Assembly: GCA_037176885.1 (NCBI GenBank)
Contig: JAWWNJ010000012.1
Location: forward strand, 868,001 to 932,000
Origin: Favolaschia claudopus
Taxonomy: Eukaryota; Basidiomycota; Agaricomycetes; Agaricales; Mycenaceae
Length of the DNA: 64,000 nucleotides
Direction of reading: 5' to 3'
The position numbers were made by a program, and so were the translations under genes. Below are positions 41,688 through 53,924 of the stretch, piece by piece. The first letter of the stretch is position 1. Every line of letters begins with the position of its first letter. Under the pieces are notes generated by a model. That model worked only from the letters and a program-made list of their open reading frames with translations, ran no database searches and had not been told where the DNA came from.

Positions 41688-44448
41688 TCAGCCAAATACG
41701 AATATGGTAGATATGGCGCTAAATTCAAGTCTTAGCACTGGAAGACAAGAATGAATCTCAACACTGACATTAGTTCTACATATATTGTAGACATCTACAC
41801 CCATAACGAGCTGACGTAGCGCCTCTAGAAGATTTTCTGTGTGGGGGCAAGATCTGAGTATGTAGCTCCACGACCTACTCAACCTGCAATTGTGGTAATT
41901 ATCACCTGTTCAGACGGAAACAAACATCACTTTCGTCAGACTCACTGGAGGACCCATGGACTCTCGGCGAATACCAGTAGACAGCGCTTTGCTATTACTT
42001 CGAGGGTTGCCTCAGAATGTGAGTTCCGAATACGATATAGTTTGACGGCATTGACGATGAGTTTGATTGTGTTCTGCTTCAGGTCTCCAGAGTAGCGAGG
42101 AGCAATAGCAATAGAAGCCAACATCTCTTGCCAGGAAATATTCAACACCATACGAATGTATCCGATATTGTATTCTGGCCCATCAAATGATTCAAATCGG
42201 AAAAGGATGTAAGCCTGGATGATGTCAAGCAGTCGAGGAGAAACACCGTTGATATACTGCAACTCGTCCGATTTCATTTCGCGTGGAGCATCGGTTAGAG
42301 AGTATGGTACCCTGAACCAGAAATCAACTTGAACCATGTCGACCATGTTCTCCCAATGCTGAATTAATTTCCTTGGCGCGTCATGAAACTTGCCCAACGT
42401 CTCAATATGTGATCGCAGGCACAACATTACTCCATACCTTCAACCAGTCTCGCACTTCCCATATCTGCGCCCGGGACCTGGGTGAAACCCAACCGAAAAT
42501 ACAATCAAGGTTGACACAGTCAAGACTTTCTGCCATGTCTGACGATAGCTTCGTCGTAGTGATGAAGTTTAAATCGAGGTTCCTAAGTAAGAGTTTCGAA
42601 TATTAATTACTATGGCCTATAGAGAGCAGGAATTTACCGCGTAACATGCCATGACGTTGGGGGCTCCGCGCAATTTTGGGGGAAACTTGGTAGTGAGCCC
42701 TGGGGGTCACAAAATGCTTGAATGACACTGACAGCCAGACTGCTCCTGGCGTCGTCGTCGAAGTAGAAGTCTCCTGCACGTTCCTGGTTGTCCAGAAAAT
42801 CCAGAAACGAGGCGTGATGCCAGCTGAAAAGAACCTCTTCACTATCTGTTTCCGGAAGCCAGAGCACGGAACGTAACCTGCGAAGAGTTAGCCGGACATT
42901 CGTGGGTGTTATTTGGAGAATTTGTGCAATGTGGTGAATGGAGAAATGGTCGAAGTCGAAGTCCGATATCTCGTCTTGTGCAGAAGCAACTGACAAGATT
43001 CGCCGTAATTGGGATTGACTCGGGACGGCCTTGAGGATTTGGATGTACAATTGATCGAGCGCAGCGAAGGGGGAATTGGAATCAGCATCCGGTGCCTCGC
43101 CTCTCATAATGATCTTCAGACGGTCGTGAGGATCCCAGTCTCTGTCTCCAATGAATCTGATCACTGTGGCGGCATAAATAAAATGGCCGGATGATTTTTC
43201 AACCAGTGTGTTGATAACTTTGTAATCCGGCCAAGGGCGGATGACTTTGCACATTGCTTCGTGAGTAGTGTGGATGCGTTGGAATTCATCGACGAGATAC
43301 CGCCGAACCTCCGGGAATGACGCTTGAACAACGAGTTGGTTGAAAGATGTTGGAGGCACCGCGGTCTGGATGTGAGATTCCTGTCTACTGACAACCAGAA
43401 AGCGAAGGCCAAACGAGTGCGCGTCCATAGCACAGCGCATAATCTGCTGCTGCAGGTCTTCGGCGTCGCATTCATCAAGACCATCTATCACCATGACAAA
43501 GGGGTGATTGGAGCCAGCATCGTAATACGGCTCCAGGATGAGTGTTTGCAGCTGAACTGACAGCGATTTGTCAGCCACGGCAGGATTTTTTGTGACACGG
43601 GGAGCGAGGGCGGCCTTGAACTGTGGAAAGACAGTAGCTAGCTGATATGCCAAAGTGGGGAATAGTTTCAGACCATTGCTGCGAGACGGATGGCCTCGTT
43701 TGAAAAAGAATCCGCCGCCGAGACAGCCACGAGCATATAGTTGCTCGCAGAAGGATTGGGCAATCGCTGACTTGCCCGTACCTGCAGGTCCGTGCATCCA
43801 CAGAGGCTTGGAGTCTTCGGTAGCGCACGACTCGGACCATGTGTGAAGACGATATAAATATTGCTTTCGCGTGTCTCGATGACACGGTGGTCGGCCGTAG
43901 CTTTCTCCCGAGTCATGAGAAGCTTCGTTGGCAGTAGCTCCATACAGAATTCGCATCGCTACGTCGGTGATGAGAGGCATGAAGATCGGGGAATACCACA
44001 CGAACCAGCTTCAATCTATATGAATCATAATAGATGAGCAACCAGCGAGTCAGTACGGTGAAGCAACCTACCTGCAGCTCTAAAGTGCTCATGTTGTAAT
44101 GGTTATTGAATACTGGGCCATGTCCGACACCCCCCTGACCGCCCTGAGCATTTCCGCTCCCTCCGCTGCCACCGGTGCCACCTACTCGGAATGTTATTGT
44201 CCAATGTAGTAAAGACTTTATATTTACGGCGCACCGGAAATATGGATGTTGTAGACATTTGAATCAAGTCGTGCAGATAACGAACTCAAATGAGACGGAC
44301 CAGAATACGGGGTAATGGACGACAACGGGTCGTGTTGCCCCGAAGCATGGTGATTTGAGATGTCAGGAATCTGCTGAGGCACGGCTGGCAAAGAGTGATA
44401 CTGCTGTGATTGGCCCTGAGCATTTGATTCGATTCGGTCAGAGCCCAT
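41688..44448 (-). pseudogene. NLR-A: NACHT-domain NLR with a 4-nt frame disruption
   Basis: Exon 1 starts at 44,448 (MGSDRIESNAQGQSQQYHSL). Exon 2 is glycine-rich (GGTGGSGGSGNAQGGQGG, then PVFNNHYNMSTLELQ). The large exon (to ~42,640) has P-loop GPAGTGKSAIAQ, Walker B VMVIDGLDEC, and the winged-helix-like LQLTPTN/LRRLRSVLWLPETD region. Later exons give HDAPRKLIQHWENM, DELQYINGVSPRLLDIIQAY and RSCPHTENLLEALR. Comparison with NLR-B shows the first ~62 nt of the large exon are 4 nt shorter here, so the leader is out of frame with NACHT. A downstream ATG (43,980) could still give a leaderless protein. These proteins are presumed STAND-type innate immunity or incompatibility sensors. Confidence 0.75.
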
Positions 44449-45119
44449 GTAAGAAGTATCTGGTGGTAGAGTTCATGAAGATTCACTAATAATGAGCATA
44501 TCGCCATGGATGCGTACCCGCCAGTACTGCAGTTTCCCTCGATCTGCTATCGCGCCATGGCTGAGAAGTCATTGGAAAATGAGGGCGACTTGAGGTAGGA
44601 AGGAGGGGAGGGTACCTCGTACACGAGGCAAGTTCAATTTATAGTCCAAGGTGCCGAACGTCAATGAACAGCAGTCGAATCAGGAATTTTGCCGCCTGCG
44701 GATAGCGATGAGTGCGGACCTTAGTGGATCGAAAGATTGCAATTGAATGTCGCGAATACCCGCGAAATAAGTAAAATTACTATCCTTACCGATCAGCCCA
44801 CAAACTCTCGCGACTCAAATGTCTGATGGGAATTTAGCTGGGGTCAATGATCTGCTTGGGTCGCGCCAATGCAAATACAGTGTTATGAGACAGCAACCAT
44901 TCCTGCCATTCTTACCTTTGTTGGGAATAAGGGCCAATCATGTCTACGCTGAGTGAGACTGAGAACGATGGAGCCAGGAGATCATGGTGGTCGGAAGCAA
45001 ACGACACACGAGGTCTCGGCTAGAACTTGCCGGTGTCCTGGTCAAGGCCCGGGAATTCCCACTGTTGAAATTTGTTGTCGAAGAAAACGACACGGTGTTA
45101 ATGGATTAGGGTGGGTATA
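44449..45119. other. Intergenic boundary between unit A and unit B
   Basis: No gene. From about 44,900 the sequence resembles 10,560-10,790 (for example acttgc..g..cc..gtcaaggc and ggtataatctatggaatagtgagcca versus ggtatagtctagggaatgataagcca), marking the start of unit B. Confidence 0.5.
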
Positions 45120-46296
45120 ATCTATGGAATAGTGAGCCATATTGAGTCCGAACTATTAATGCCGCGTCAGAAAAAGTATAGAACCACAGATACAATCCCC
45201 CCCACAGCCCACTTCGAGTTGTCCCTCCAAGTCGAAGTTCAGGGATCGGCACATTCGAATCTCTGTCGAAGCAGAATGAGTATCAGCTTTTTGTCAATAG
45301 GAAGACCATTGATACTCACGACTCGCTTAAGACTAGGTGTGGCCACTAAGCTCCCCGTCAGGCGGATGAAGCCTGAGATAAACTCGCATCAACGCCTTGC
45401 TATTTATCCAAACATGATCTCCTACCGCCACTGAACACATCGGCATAAACGTTGATCACAGCACCGTCGGGGTTGACCCACTGAGGGGTGAGTATCTTGG
45501 ATCCTACATCGTACGACCAGATAGCCGACTCGAAGTGTGTCTCGTACGTTGTTAAGTCGAGAGAGGATAGAATAACATAACTGTTTGACACGACTCGCAT
45601 TGGGATTAGGGACACATGAAATCAGAGGAATACGAACTTGTACGACGAGGTGCCCAAGATTTGCTGAGTTACAGGGATAGACGAACCTGGGGAAAAAAAG
45701 ATAATCGCTTCATACCCAATACAGAGACAAAAGTACAAGGAATCACTCACGGCCAGCCAACACAAGCCCGGTAGAAGTATCGTATACCAGCAACCCACTT
45801 TGAGACGTTACCCCAATAGGGATCTTGAAAGTACCGACGAGGGCGTTGGCTGTGAAAACCTGATGGTTTAATTGGAACCCCGATGTTGTCACTGGACGGA
45901 TATATCCAAGGATTTGATTGTTGCTGATTTGCCGGAGGGCGATGAGGCAGGTATATCTGAAATCACAAATGAAATGGAGTCAGGTTTTTCTGGAAACGGT
46001 TTGGACTGAGGCAAAACTTGCGTGATGAGGGGTACTGGAGATGAGCCAGAACGCGGCGCTACTTGACGCGGAGTCGCAGCTATATTGGGTTATGAGAAAC
46101 TGATTATACGAGGAGGGTGAGAAATGATACACACGACGACGCGGAGGGAGAGGAGGAAGTCCGAGGGCAAATCTTTCAGCATTGGTCAGAGCCACAGCGG
46201 GGGATTGATCAGCGCGTATTTTGGGAGGCGCTATAGCGTTCGCGCTAAATCCCAGCGCCCCGAAGAGTAGTGCGATGATGAGCCGTTGGAGGAGCA
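45120..46296 (-). CDS. S2: secreted protein of unknown function, paralogue of S1
   Basis: Start at 46,294-46,296. Signal peptide MLLQRLIIALLFGALGFSAN, then NAERFALGLPPLPPRRR. Later blocks: APRSGSSPVPLI; YTCLIALRQISNNQILGYI with ALVGTFKIPIGVTSQSGLLV; HFESAIWSYDVGSKILTPQW; and ISGFIRLTGSLVATPS. All parallel S1. As with S1 the middle junctions do not resolve cleanly, so I give the span with approximate 3' limit. The last blocks (FESAIWSYD onward) are shorter than in S1 because about 15 residues are missing. Confidence 0.58.
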
Positions 46297-46440
46297 TAAT
46301 GGAGGCAGGCATGAATTTCTGTGTCTCTTCGATAGATATGATCATATTCAAGGTACCTGAGTACGTTTCTCTCCCACCAAGCCAAAAGGTTGAGGGGCGA
46401 ATTGAATTCACAGTGAATTGAGGGGAAAGATGAGTGACAT

Positions 46441-46690
46441 TTCAGGGCAGCCTATCATTTGAGTACTCCGAGCGACTATCACTCGACGCGCCTGACAGCT
46501 GCAGTGACACAAATGAGTGGGTCTAGGCTTCAAATGAGGGTTGCAGAAATCTCACTCCGACGCGGCATTTCAGGGCAGCCCCGTCATTCCAGCGCTACAA
46601 GAGACTATCATTCGAGGTTCTTGACGGCTGCAGTGACAAGTCAGTGGGTCTAGGCTTCAAACGAGGGTTGCGAAAATCTCACTCACTAAG
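46441..46690. repeat. Tandem ~120-bp duplication specific to unit B
   Basis: Two copies of a segment running from catttcagggcagcc to gttgc(a/g)(g/a)aaatctcactc (about 46,438-46,560 and 46,567-46,690). Unit A has one copy (about 12,141-12,258). Confidence 0.75.
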
Positions 46691-47129
46691 GTATCAGAAT
46701 CAACTTCCAGTGCCGACGAATGCCGCTGTTTGCCATCCCTGGCGATCGGAAGAGCAGAGATCGGTGATCAGGTTGCCGCAGTCCGGTCCCTCCGGCGGAG
46801 AGTTGTATCATATTCCGCTGATTGCTCCGAATTTGGAAGACGCTCGACTCTCGAGGGATGGTTGTGGGTCAGCTTCATTGGGAGAATTCATAGAAGGTTA
46901 GGAATGAGGACTTGTCACTTGCCTGGATTTTGTTGCGAGAACGGATGGCTTACATGCAGGGAAATTGGCCGCCCTTTCGATAAATACTAGTAGAACTTTC
47001 GAACTGGGGCGAACTTCATTTGATTGGGAGAGTTTATAGAAGGCGAAGAGTCAGGAGTCCAGGAATTTTTTTGTGAGAACGGATGGCTTACCGCTGTCAA
47101 TGGACATCAATTGATTCAAATGAAATTGG

Positions 47130-47200
47130 CCACTTTCGAAAAATGAAATCTTTGAATTCGGGCGAAGAGAATATTCATATTTCTGTGCGTGCACCGAGTG
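47130..47200. other. Empty copia integration site in unit B
   Basis: The sequence aaatgaaatctttgaattcgg-gcgaagagaatattcat continues without interruption. In unit A the same sequence is cut after tttgaattg by the copia element and resumes as aattggcgaagagaatattcat. This shows the pre-insertion state and confirms the 5-bp duplication. Confidence 0.85.
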
Positions 47201-48929
47201 AGATTCAAGGAGACTCCGAGTCTAGCAGAGTGAAACTGACCGACCCGGATTAATCTTGGGAGGCTAGAAGTCACAGCCTGCCTCTATATATTATAATGTG
47301 TTTGAGCGCGTCTAAGAAACGGTAGAACATCAAGAACACCCAAGTACTCTCGTGCTGTTTTCGGAACAGGTACTCTTGCGACTCTGGCATCTGCTCCTCG
47401 ACAGTACAAAGTCGCTTCTGTGTGGTAAGTATCTTCGAGCTCTTAACGAGCGGAGGGACAAGTCGAATTCGGCGATCGATGAGTTTGAGGATGAAGTGCT
47501 GGATAGCATATGCATGGTTAGGGAATATTGACATGCCAATGATAAGTAAGCTGACAACGCACAAAACCGTACCTCATTGTACACCGCCTGCGTCATGTTT
47601 CCTTCGTCAACGATTCAGAAGGAGAGCTAAGGCAAAGGGAAGTGGAGGAGACTCAACGTCGCGGGAGCCAACGGCGGTTTATTTATCAGCTCTGATTTGC
47701 ATTTGTTCAGCGGCTGCCCGTGCTCGGTGTGAGCATTCAACAATGGATGGAGTTTTGCGAAGATACTCACCAGCGGGCCGTGGCTAGAACGCAAGGTCCG
47801 ACGCCGGATCAAATATGGTTGAACTGCCAGTGTTCAAGCTCTGTTCATATATATTGGAAGGAATCTGTTACCGCCGTGTCAGCTAGCAAAAAGTTTAAAC
47901 AAGATACACGGCGTGAGTTTGTTCAGTGTTCAGAATCACCCTGGGCATTGCGTTCGCGGAGTACGTCTTAAGTTTGTTCGTTGTACGACGTGGAGTGTAT
48001 GAAACAGGCGCCCAGTGCGGGATGTAATGAGCTCGAATTGACTATAGAGTAGTAGAGTAGAGATGTTTTGGGAAGACTTACCCGCACATAGTTGATTAAG
48101 TACGATTCATTGCCGACCACTAGGTCGCTCGAAGACGACCGAATCAATATTCGACAAGTGAGCCAGCGAACCTGAGACTCTGATCAGTGACTAGAAGCTT
48201 GACGGTAAAGACAAGGAGAAAATCGAGCAGACCGACCGAAGTGAGCATCTCGCAGGAACGGTAAACCAGCCTATCGGGGAGAGGTACATTTGTCCGAATG
48301 CATGCAATGAATCCCTGAAGTGTATGTATTCAGCTCTGGACTGAGATTGATACTCAGATGTCACGATGTGCTTCAACTTACCAGAAATGCAAAGACTCGG
48401 GTGAATACGAGGGAAACCACAGCGAAAGCTCTATACTTACTGCAATTAGCGGTTGTCGAGAAGACATGTAGGTTTGGTTGTTACATCGAGTTTCTGAATT
48501 CGCAGAGTCAAAAGATCCGATAGTGCCTACAATACCCAGTAAGTATTCGAGAGGTCATTGGTCAAAGCTGCCACTGGCAGTGATTGCAAATTGGAATTGA
48601 AGCGATGTTGGAATGAGTTGCGGTCGTTCCAGCCAGAAAAGACAGACTACATGTGCTTCACCGTTGTTCCGTCATGCTTGCAATTTGGTTTTTAAAAATT
48701 GAAGTGCGAACGGTGTCGACCCGTCTTCTTCAAGATTCCAAAGTGAAAAGTTTGCGGTGTATAAAGCGTTCTTGGAGCAAATATGTGGTGTTGTACGAGT
48801 ATCCGAGACACGAGCTGCGTATTTTCGCACTGTTCTCGAAAAGATCTTCAGATTCGTTGGCGAGGTTGAGCAGAGAATATTCGAATGGAGTTTTACGGAG
48901 GAAGATCAAAGGAAACCAAGTGTTTGCCT
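47201..48929. other. No confident gene
   Basis: Mostly unit B-specific sequence. Several open frames of 60-120 codons are present, but none has a family motif or consistent splice pattern. From ~48,790 (gttgtacgagtatccgagac) it realigns with unit A (37,520). Confidence 0.4.
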
Positions 48930-49420
48930 GTGTTTCTGCTTGCGGTGTTTCGGACAACAAGTCCAAACACTCTCCTCCTCCTTAGCGTCTTCCGCTTTCC
49001 TCCTGCAGCCCTGCCGAGGCGTCTGGGTTAACGGGGATGGTGCTCAACATGCTTGCGGAAGCTGCCGGCCGCTTTCCGGGGGAATCCGGCGCCCACTTCA
49101 TCACCGCCCTCGTCGCCACTTGGTCGCCACCCACCAACCACCCGCCGTAGTTTGATTCTTGAACGACGATCGTCAAACGTATATAAAGTCCTGCTCACTA
49201 GAGCCCAGGCGCCGTGTCTCCTAGGCCGCTAAACGACACGGGAAAGAGATATACACGCATAGTGGTCTTTACCGTGCGTTTTCTCTCAGCCATATTCATT
49301 CCATCTCATCAGAAGAACTAACCGAATTTGACGCAGGGCGCACTCACCGCCCGTCGAACTCACACTCCTCGAAAATCTCGCATCTCTGTCTACGTCGACC
49401 TGCTGCGGTCAACGAGAACT
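48930..49420 (+). pseudogene. Short-chain dehydrogenase-like relic (unit B)
   Basis: Matches the start of the unit A copy: SDNKSKHSPPP, then in shifted frames GMVLNMLAEAAGRFPGE and, after ~49,335, gggcgcactcaccgcccgtcgaactcacactcctcgaaaa (compare GAFTPVGLTLLE in unit A). Stops and deletions are frequent and the 3' two thirds are missing, so it is more decayed than the unit A copy. Confidence 0.6.
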
Positions 49421-49439
49421 GACTGACTGAACGTCAATT

Positions 49440-52100
49440 TTGGCACCGATACCTCCTCTACACCCTCCTGCTGCTCGTCACGAAGAGCGCGTCCGCGAGC
49501 ATGCAGATTATATTCCATGTGTTATTTCTCGCTGACGCCGTTGAAGGTCGGTGGGCATCTTTGTTTCCTCTGTCCTTCTTTCCTCGCGTGTATGGGGAAC
49601 CGGGGTGCGGAGGAGGTACAGCGGTAGAGGAGTGGGAGCGATAATACATTGGCGCCGTCTTCGTCGTGACACGTCGATGGTGGTGGTGGTGCCAGTGGGC
49701 CGCTGTGAAAGATGAGGTTTACGGGATGTGTCGAGCGCTTCGGCAGCAATCCGGCGGCGATGCAAAGTTAGGCAGTGGTATCGAGCTCGTTAGTGGCTGC
49801 ACGGAGAGATGGTGCGGGTGGAAGCCGCCGCCTGCCCTCGCGACCGAGCTGCGAATTTGGGAGGAGTGAGATGCGTTGCCGCTGACGAGGGAGGAGCGGG
49901 GCATTGCTGCTGCCTTTGTCTACATCGTGACACATTGACGGTGGTTCGTTGGGGAGAGCGCCTCCTCGTCTTCGAGGGCTCTGGAGAGACCTGCACCGCA
50001 ACAATAGCTCTACGACGCCTTTACGATGCCCGCGAACTACGTCTCATCCATACGTCCCGTCTCTTCCCCCGATCTCTCTCTCGTTTCTTCTTTCCTCCTT
50101 TCCTTTCTTTGTTCTTTGCTCTTTACTCTACCCTCCTCGCTCTTGAGCTCATGCGTATGTACTCTGTGCGTGTGGGATCGGGATCGAGTGAGGTGGCTGG
50201 AAGGAGGAGTGGGGTGTGCGTGGGAGCGGCAGTGCGCTGCCTTCGTCTTCGCCGTCGTGCGTTGATGATGGTGGTAGTCCGTGGTCGTGCTCGTTAGTGT
50301 TTGTGTCCGCTCGGAGAACGAGGGAAGCGCGGGTGCATCTAGCGTCCCCTCGCGGGCGACCTGCGCATGTGGGGATTGGAGTGCGGCGGAGGTGGAGTGG
50401 GACGTCGCCGGCAGGGCATCGCCGCTGCCATTGTCTTCGGCGTGACACGTTGATGGTAATGGTGATTCGTGGTAGAGACGAGATGGCGCTGAGGAGGCAG
50501 GGGGCGATAGTACCCTGTCACCACTGGCGCCATCTTCATCGTTGATGGTGGGCCCGTTGCGGAAAGATGGGCGGGGCTGAGGAGGAGATGATTGCGCGAT
50601 GTCTGCGGCGGGCGGGCGAGCGGAAAATACTCACCTGTAACTACTAATAACAGTCTGAGAACGAGGTCGGTGCGGGTATCCGTATCCAGCGTCCCCTGCG
50701 CATGTGGGGATCCGAGTGCGGTGGAGGAGTGAGAAGAGGCAGGGGAGCGGTCGGCATTACGCTGTGACCGCTCGCGCCATCTTCGTAATGACGCGTAGGG
50801 TTTGGTCCGTCGTGGAGAGATCGGCTTTGGCTGAGGAGCGGAGATGTCTGCCTCCTCCATCGAGATGTTAGGCTAGCGGTGGTATCGCCCTCGTTAGTGT
50901 CCGCCGGCGAACGAGGATGGTGCGGTCGCCTGTATCTAGGCTGGCGGGTATCTGGCGGTGGTGGTCGCGCTCGTCAGTGTTAGTGTCCGCTTGATGCGGG
51001 TGTAGCCAGCATCCATTCGCGGTGGGGAATCAGCGGTGGAGGTGGAGGTCATTGGGAGGAGTGGGCGTGCAGGTAAGGCGCTGGCTTCGTCTTCGTCAGA
51101 ATCCGTCTTCGTCGTGACACGTCGATGGTGGTTGTGGTCGTGGTCTCTTGTGGAAAGGAGAGATGGTGTGTGGCTGAAGTCTGCGGCGACCGCGTTGGGT
51201 AGAGATTAGATACGGCGGTGATCGCCCTTGTGAGTGTCCAGTCGAAGGACGAGGACGGTGCGGATGCATATAGCGTCCCCTCGCGAGCTGCGTATGTGGG
51301 GAGTCAGCGGCGGAGGTGGTTGGAGGAGTGAGGGAGCAGTGAGACGTCGTTGCTGTCGCTGACGAGTACGCTGTCGCTGCTGGCTTCATCTTCGTCGCGA
51401 CATGTTGATGGTGGTCGTGGTGGTGGTAGTACGTTGCGGAGAGATGAGATAGGATGGAGCTGAGGTCTGCGGGGTGTCTCTCCGCCTCCTCGTCTTGGAA
51501 GGCCCTGCGAGCGGGATATACTTGCCCCACCTCTCATGAATCTATACAACATCCACACCCATCGTGTCTATTCATACCCCCCGATCTCTCTCTCTCTCTG
51601 TCGTTTCGTCGTTTCTTACCTCTTCTTTGCTCTACCCCCTCGCGCTTCCGCTCACGCTCATACTCATCATAAGTACTCATCTTCTCTTCAGATATCGCAG
51701 TCCCAATCCAAATTCAATTCCTCCGCCCCCGCCCCCTCCTCCGGCTCTTCGCCCGAAACGAAGTGACACCCCCAGCCGCCACCCCGAGACGCCACCGTTG
51801 CCGAGCCAGAAGAAGCGCTGAAGCCCGGCGCGTTGTCCGCGAAGTGTGCGGTCGTCAAGCTCGATATCGCTCGAGGGTATTTTGGGGAGTTGGACGATGC
51901 GTCGAAGGTGGACGAGAAGGAGAAGGGAAAAGAACAAGAGATGAAAGAGGAAGAACCCCTCGACGGCGACGCGCTGAGCGCGGAGCGTGCGGGCAAGCTG
52001 TGTAAGAAACGTATGAGGTTGGGGTAAGGGGCTGGGGGGGAGGTGGAAGGAGCGGCAGAAGGAGGACGGGGAGGGGGAAGAGGGGGAGAAGGATGAGTAG
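49440..52100. repeat. Degenerate GC-rich repeat field (unit B)
   Basis: Counterpart of 38,950-41,240. Motifs gcccgttgcggaaagatgggcggggctgaggagg (about 50,550), actcacctgtaac (about 50,630), gcgtcccctgcgcatgtggggatccgagtgcgg (about 50,690), and gtggtggtggt runs recur at irregular distances. At 51,833-52,027 a frame of 64 codons (KCAVVKLDIARGYFGELDD...) looks more protein-like than its surroundings but has no recognised family. Confidence 0.6.
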
Positions 52101-53008
52101 GAGTCTAGATTCGAGGTTGTGATATCGACACCATGGTCGGTTCGAGGTACCGCGCTATCGTTTCCGTTGGCAATACCGGACGCTACACGTGACGCTGGGA
52201 TGCTCCTTCAAGAGTGTTGGCCTGCGTACCGTCAGGGTGATGATACGCGCTTTGACCTCAATGACATTGGCATGCGGTGGCTAGAGATTACTCGACCTCG
52301 AAGAAAGAGTACATCATTCAATCGAGATTCGCGAGATTCGCGATTGTATTGTGAGCCAGTATAATGGTATAGCTGCACATCCCGGGATCTCATTCATCTC
52401 TCTCTCTCTGGGGACAATGAGACCGCTCGTCTGAGCGTTGTGCACGCTTTTTGCACGGTATCATGAATGATATTCTGTCATACCCTCGACAGCGAGTCTG
52501 ACCAATTTGAATCAAGAAAGCCTATCTTGGTCTCTAAATTCAAATCGTGGTCAGTTGCCACATTCTGTAAACTCGCTCTGCGTTCTGCTGGTCATTAGAA
52601 TTTCTTACTGGAATTTACCGTGGAGGAGATAGAGGGCATAGGCCAGGTGTTCAACCAAGGTCAGCAATATCAATTCTTGCTCAAGCTTTTTTAGTGTGCG
52701 ACGACTCGGATCATTTAGACGAGCTGGATTTTTCGTTCCTACCCATACAACCCGAATCTCTGGGAATGCGCGATGATGATTCCAATAATCAAGATCCAGC
52801 TCACAAGATTTGTCGTTGAACATAATGGCCAACTCTCCCAGCCTACTGTTACACCCAGATTCGGGAGCGAAGCGCGAAGATTATTTTGTTGATTTTATGA
52901 GTCTAACCGAACACAACGTGCGTCAGATACAATACAGTCCCGTGCTTGGTGGGCACATATCAGCATATTTTGACCACCAGAGTGAGAACAAATTCAATGA
53001 ACACTCAC
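52101..53008. other. No confident gene
   Basis: Contains cagagagagagagat-type microsatellite sequence (about 52,398-52,410, plus strand tctctctctctctg) and short frames only. A possible terminal exon of gene T (THKINKIIFALRSRIWV, stop at ~52,849) lies here after an acceptor at about 52,899. Confidence 0.35.
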
Positions 53009-53408
53009 AACGAGTCCAAGAATCGCGATAATGAAGAACATGCCCAGAAATATTTTTGCCAGGGCCTCGAGTATGGGTTCGCTATCTTTATTCCACGCCT
53101 TGAGTGCTGATCTCTCCGGTGCGGAGCTGCGCCTGGGCCAGTTCAAGCTCCCCGCTTCCACATCCCTTCTATGCGGCTCCTCCAGATGCGCCCTCTGCAT
53201 CCACCCAAACCCCTCCCCCCGCTCGGCGGCAGCGTAGGAACAGCGTCTCGTTTGGTTTTCGAGGACTTGGAGGCGGATTTGGGTCTCGGCGAGTTTGGCG
53301 TGGAGGGTGGCGAGATTGTTTAGGTCGGTTGAGTTTGACTGGGTATAATTGTGGAGTCAGAGGAGGAAGAGCACGGGAAAATAAAGGATCGATGGATACC
53401 TCGTTCAT
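53009..53408 (-). CDS. T: small coiled-coil membrane protein
   Basis: A 9-nt first exon (53408-53400, M-N-E) is joined through GTATCC...CCAG to a 330-nt exon (53338-53009). The product starts NESNSTDLNNLATLHAKLAE (coiled coil), continues LQVLENQTRRCSYAA, and ends with a transmembrane helix ILEALAKIFLGMFFIIAILG. A donor GTGAGT follows; a short last exon is likely near 52,850-52,898. The arrangement suggests a membrane-anchored helical protein; I do not recognise the family. Unit A has only a relic at the same place. Confidence 0.55.
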
Positions 53409-53924
53409 CTTCGTTCGTCAGTGTGCAAGGAGGGTGGCTGCTGGGGACGGGAAGGTAGTACTGGCGAAGAGTTTTAGTACGACTGTCACTCGCCGACAGC
53501 CGCAATCGTTCTTGACTTGGCAGGCCGTGGTCAAGCAGCAACAACAACCGATCAAATTTTATTCACTGACTTCAACCGTGGGAAGGATCGCATCAACAAA
53601 AAAAAAAGTTACAAGAGGTGGCAGGTTTCTTGATGTTTCTCCCCAGTCCATTCGTGACAGGTCGTAGGCTAGCGCATATCTACATTACTTATTCGTTTAT
53701 ACTTCTTGTAAAAACCCAGTTCGACGCGTTCCAGCGTATCCAATACGCTTCGTACTGCTGTAACAAGTTCTGTTCCCAAGCCGAAGCGATTTCAACTGCG
53801 CTTAATTTTTCGAGCATATCCAAAGGAGGGCTTCGGCAACTCTGGACGGTGTAGTTAGCGATTGAATTACTGCTTTAATGGAGCAACACACCGTCAACCA
53901 AGCACGGATATGGTAGACATGGTG

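Larger units (their letters stand above)
37316..44900. repeat. Segmental duplication unit A, right part
   Basis: Continues the homology with unit B (47,150-56,700) immediately beyond the copia element: gcgaagagaatattcat, then ggtg/tgttgtacgagtat, the SDR relic, the repeat field, the relic of gene T and an NLR gene. Unit B is longer because of about 1.3 kb between 47,300 and 48,790 that has no counterpart here. Confidence 0.75.

Noticed and set aside
48653..48985. 110-codon frame in unit B
   Set aside because: It crosses the junction of unit-specific and duplicated sequence and ends in the SDR relic in the wrong context; no conserved counterpart in unit A.
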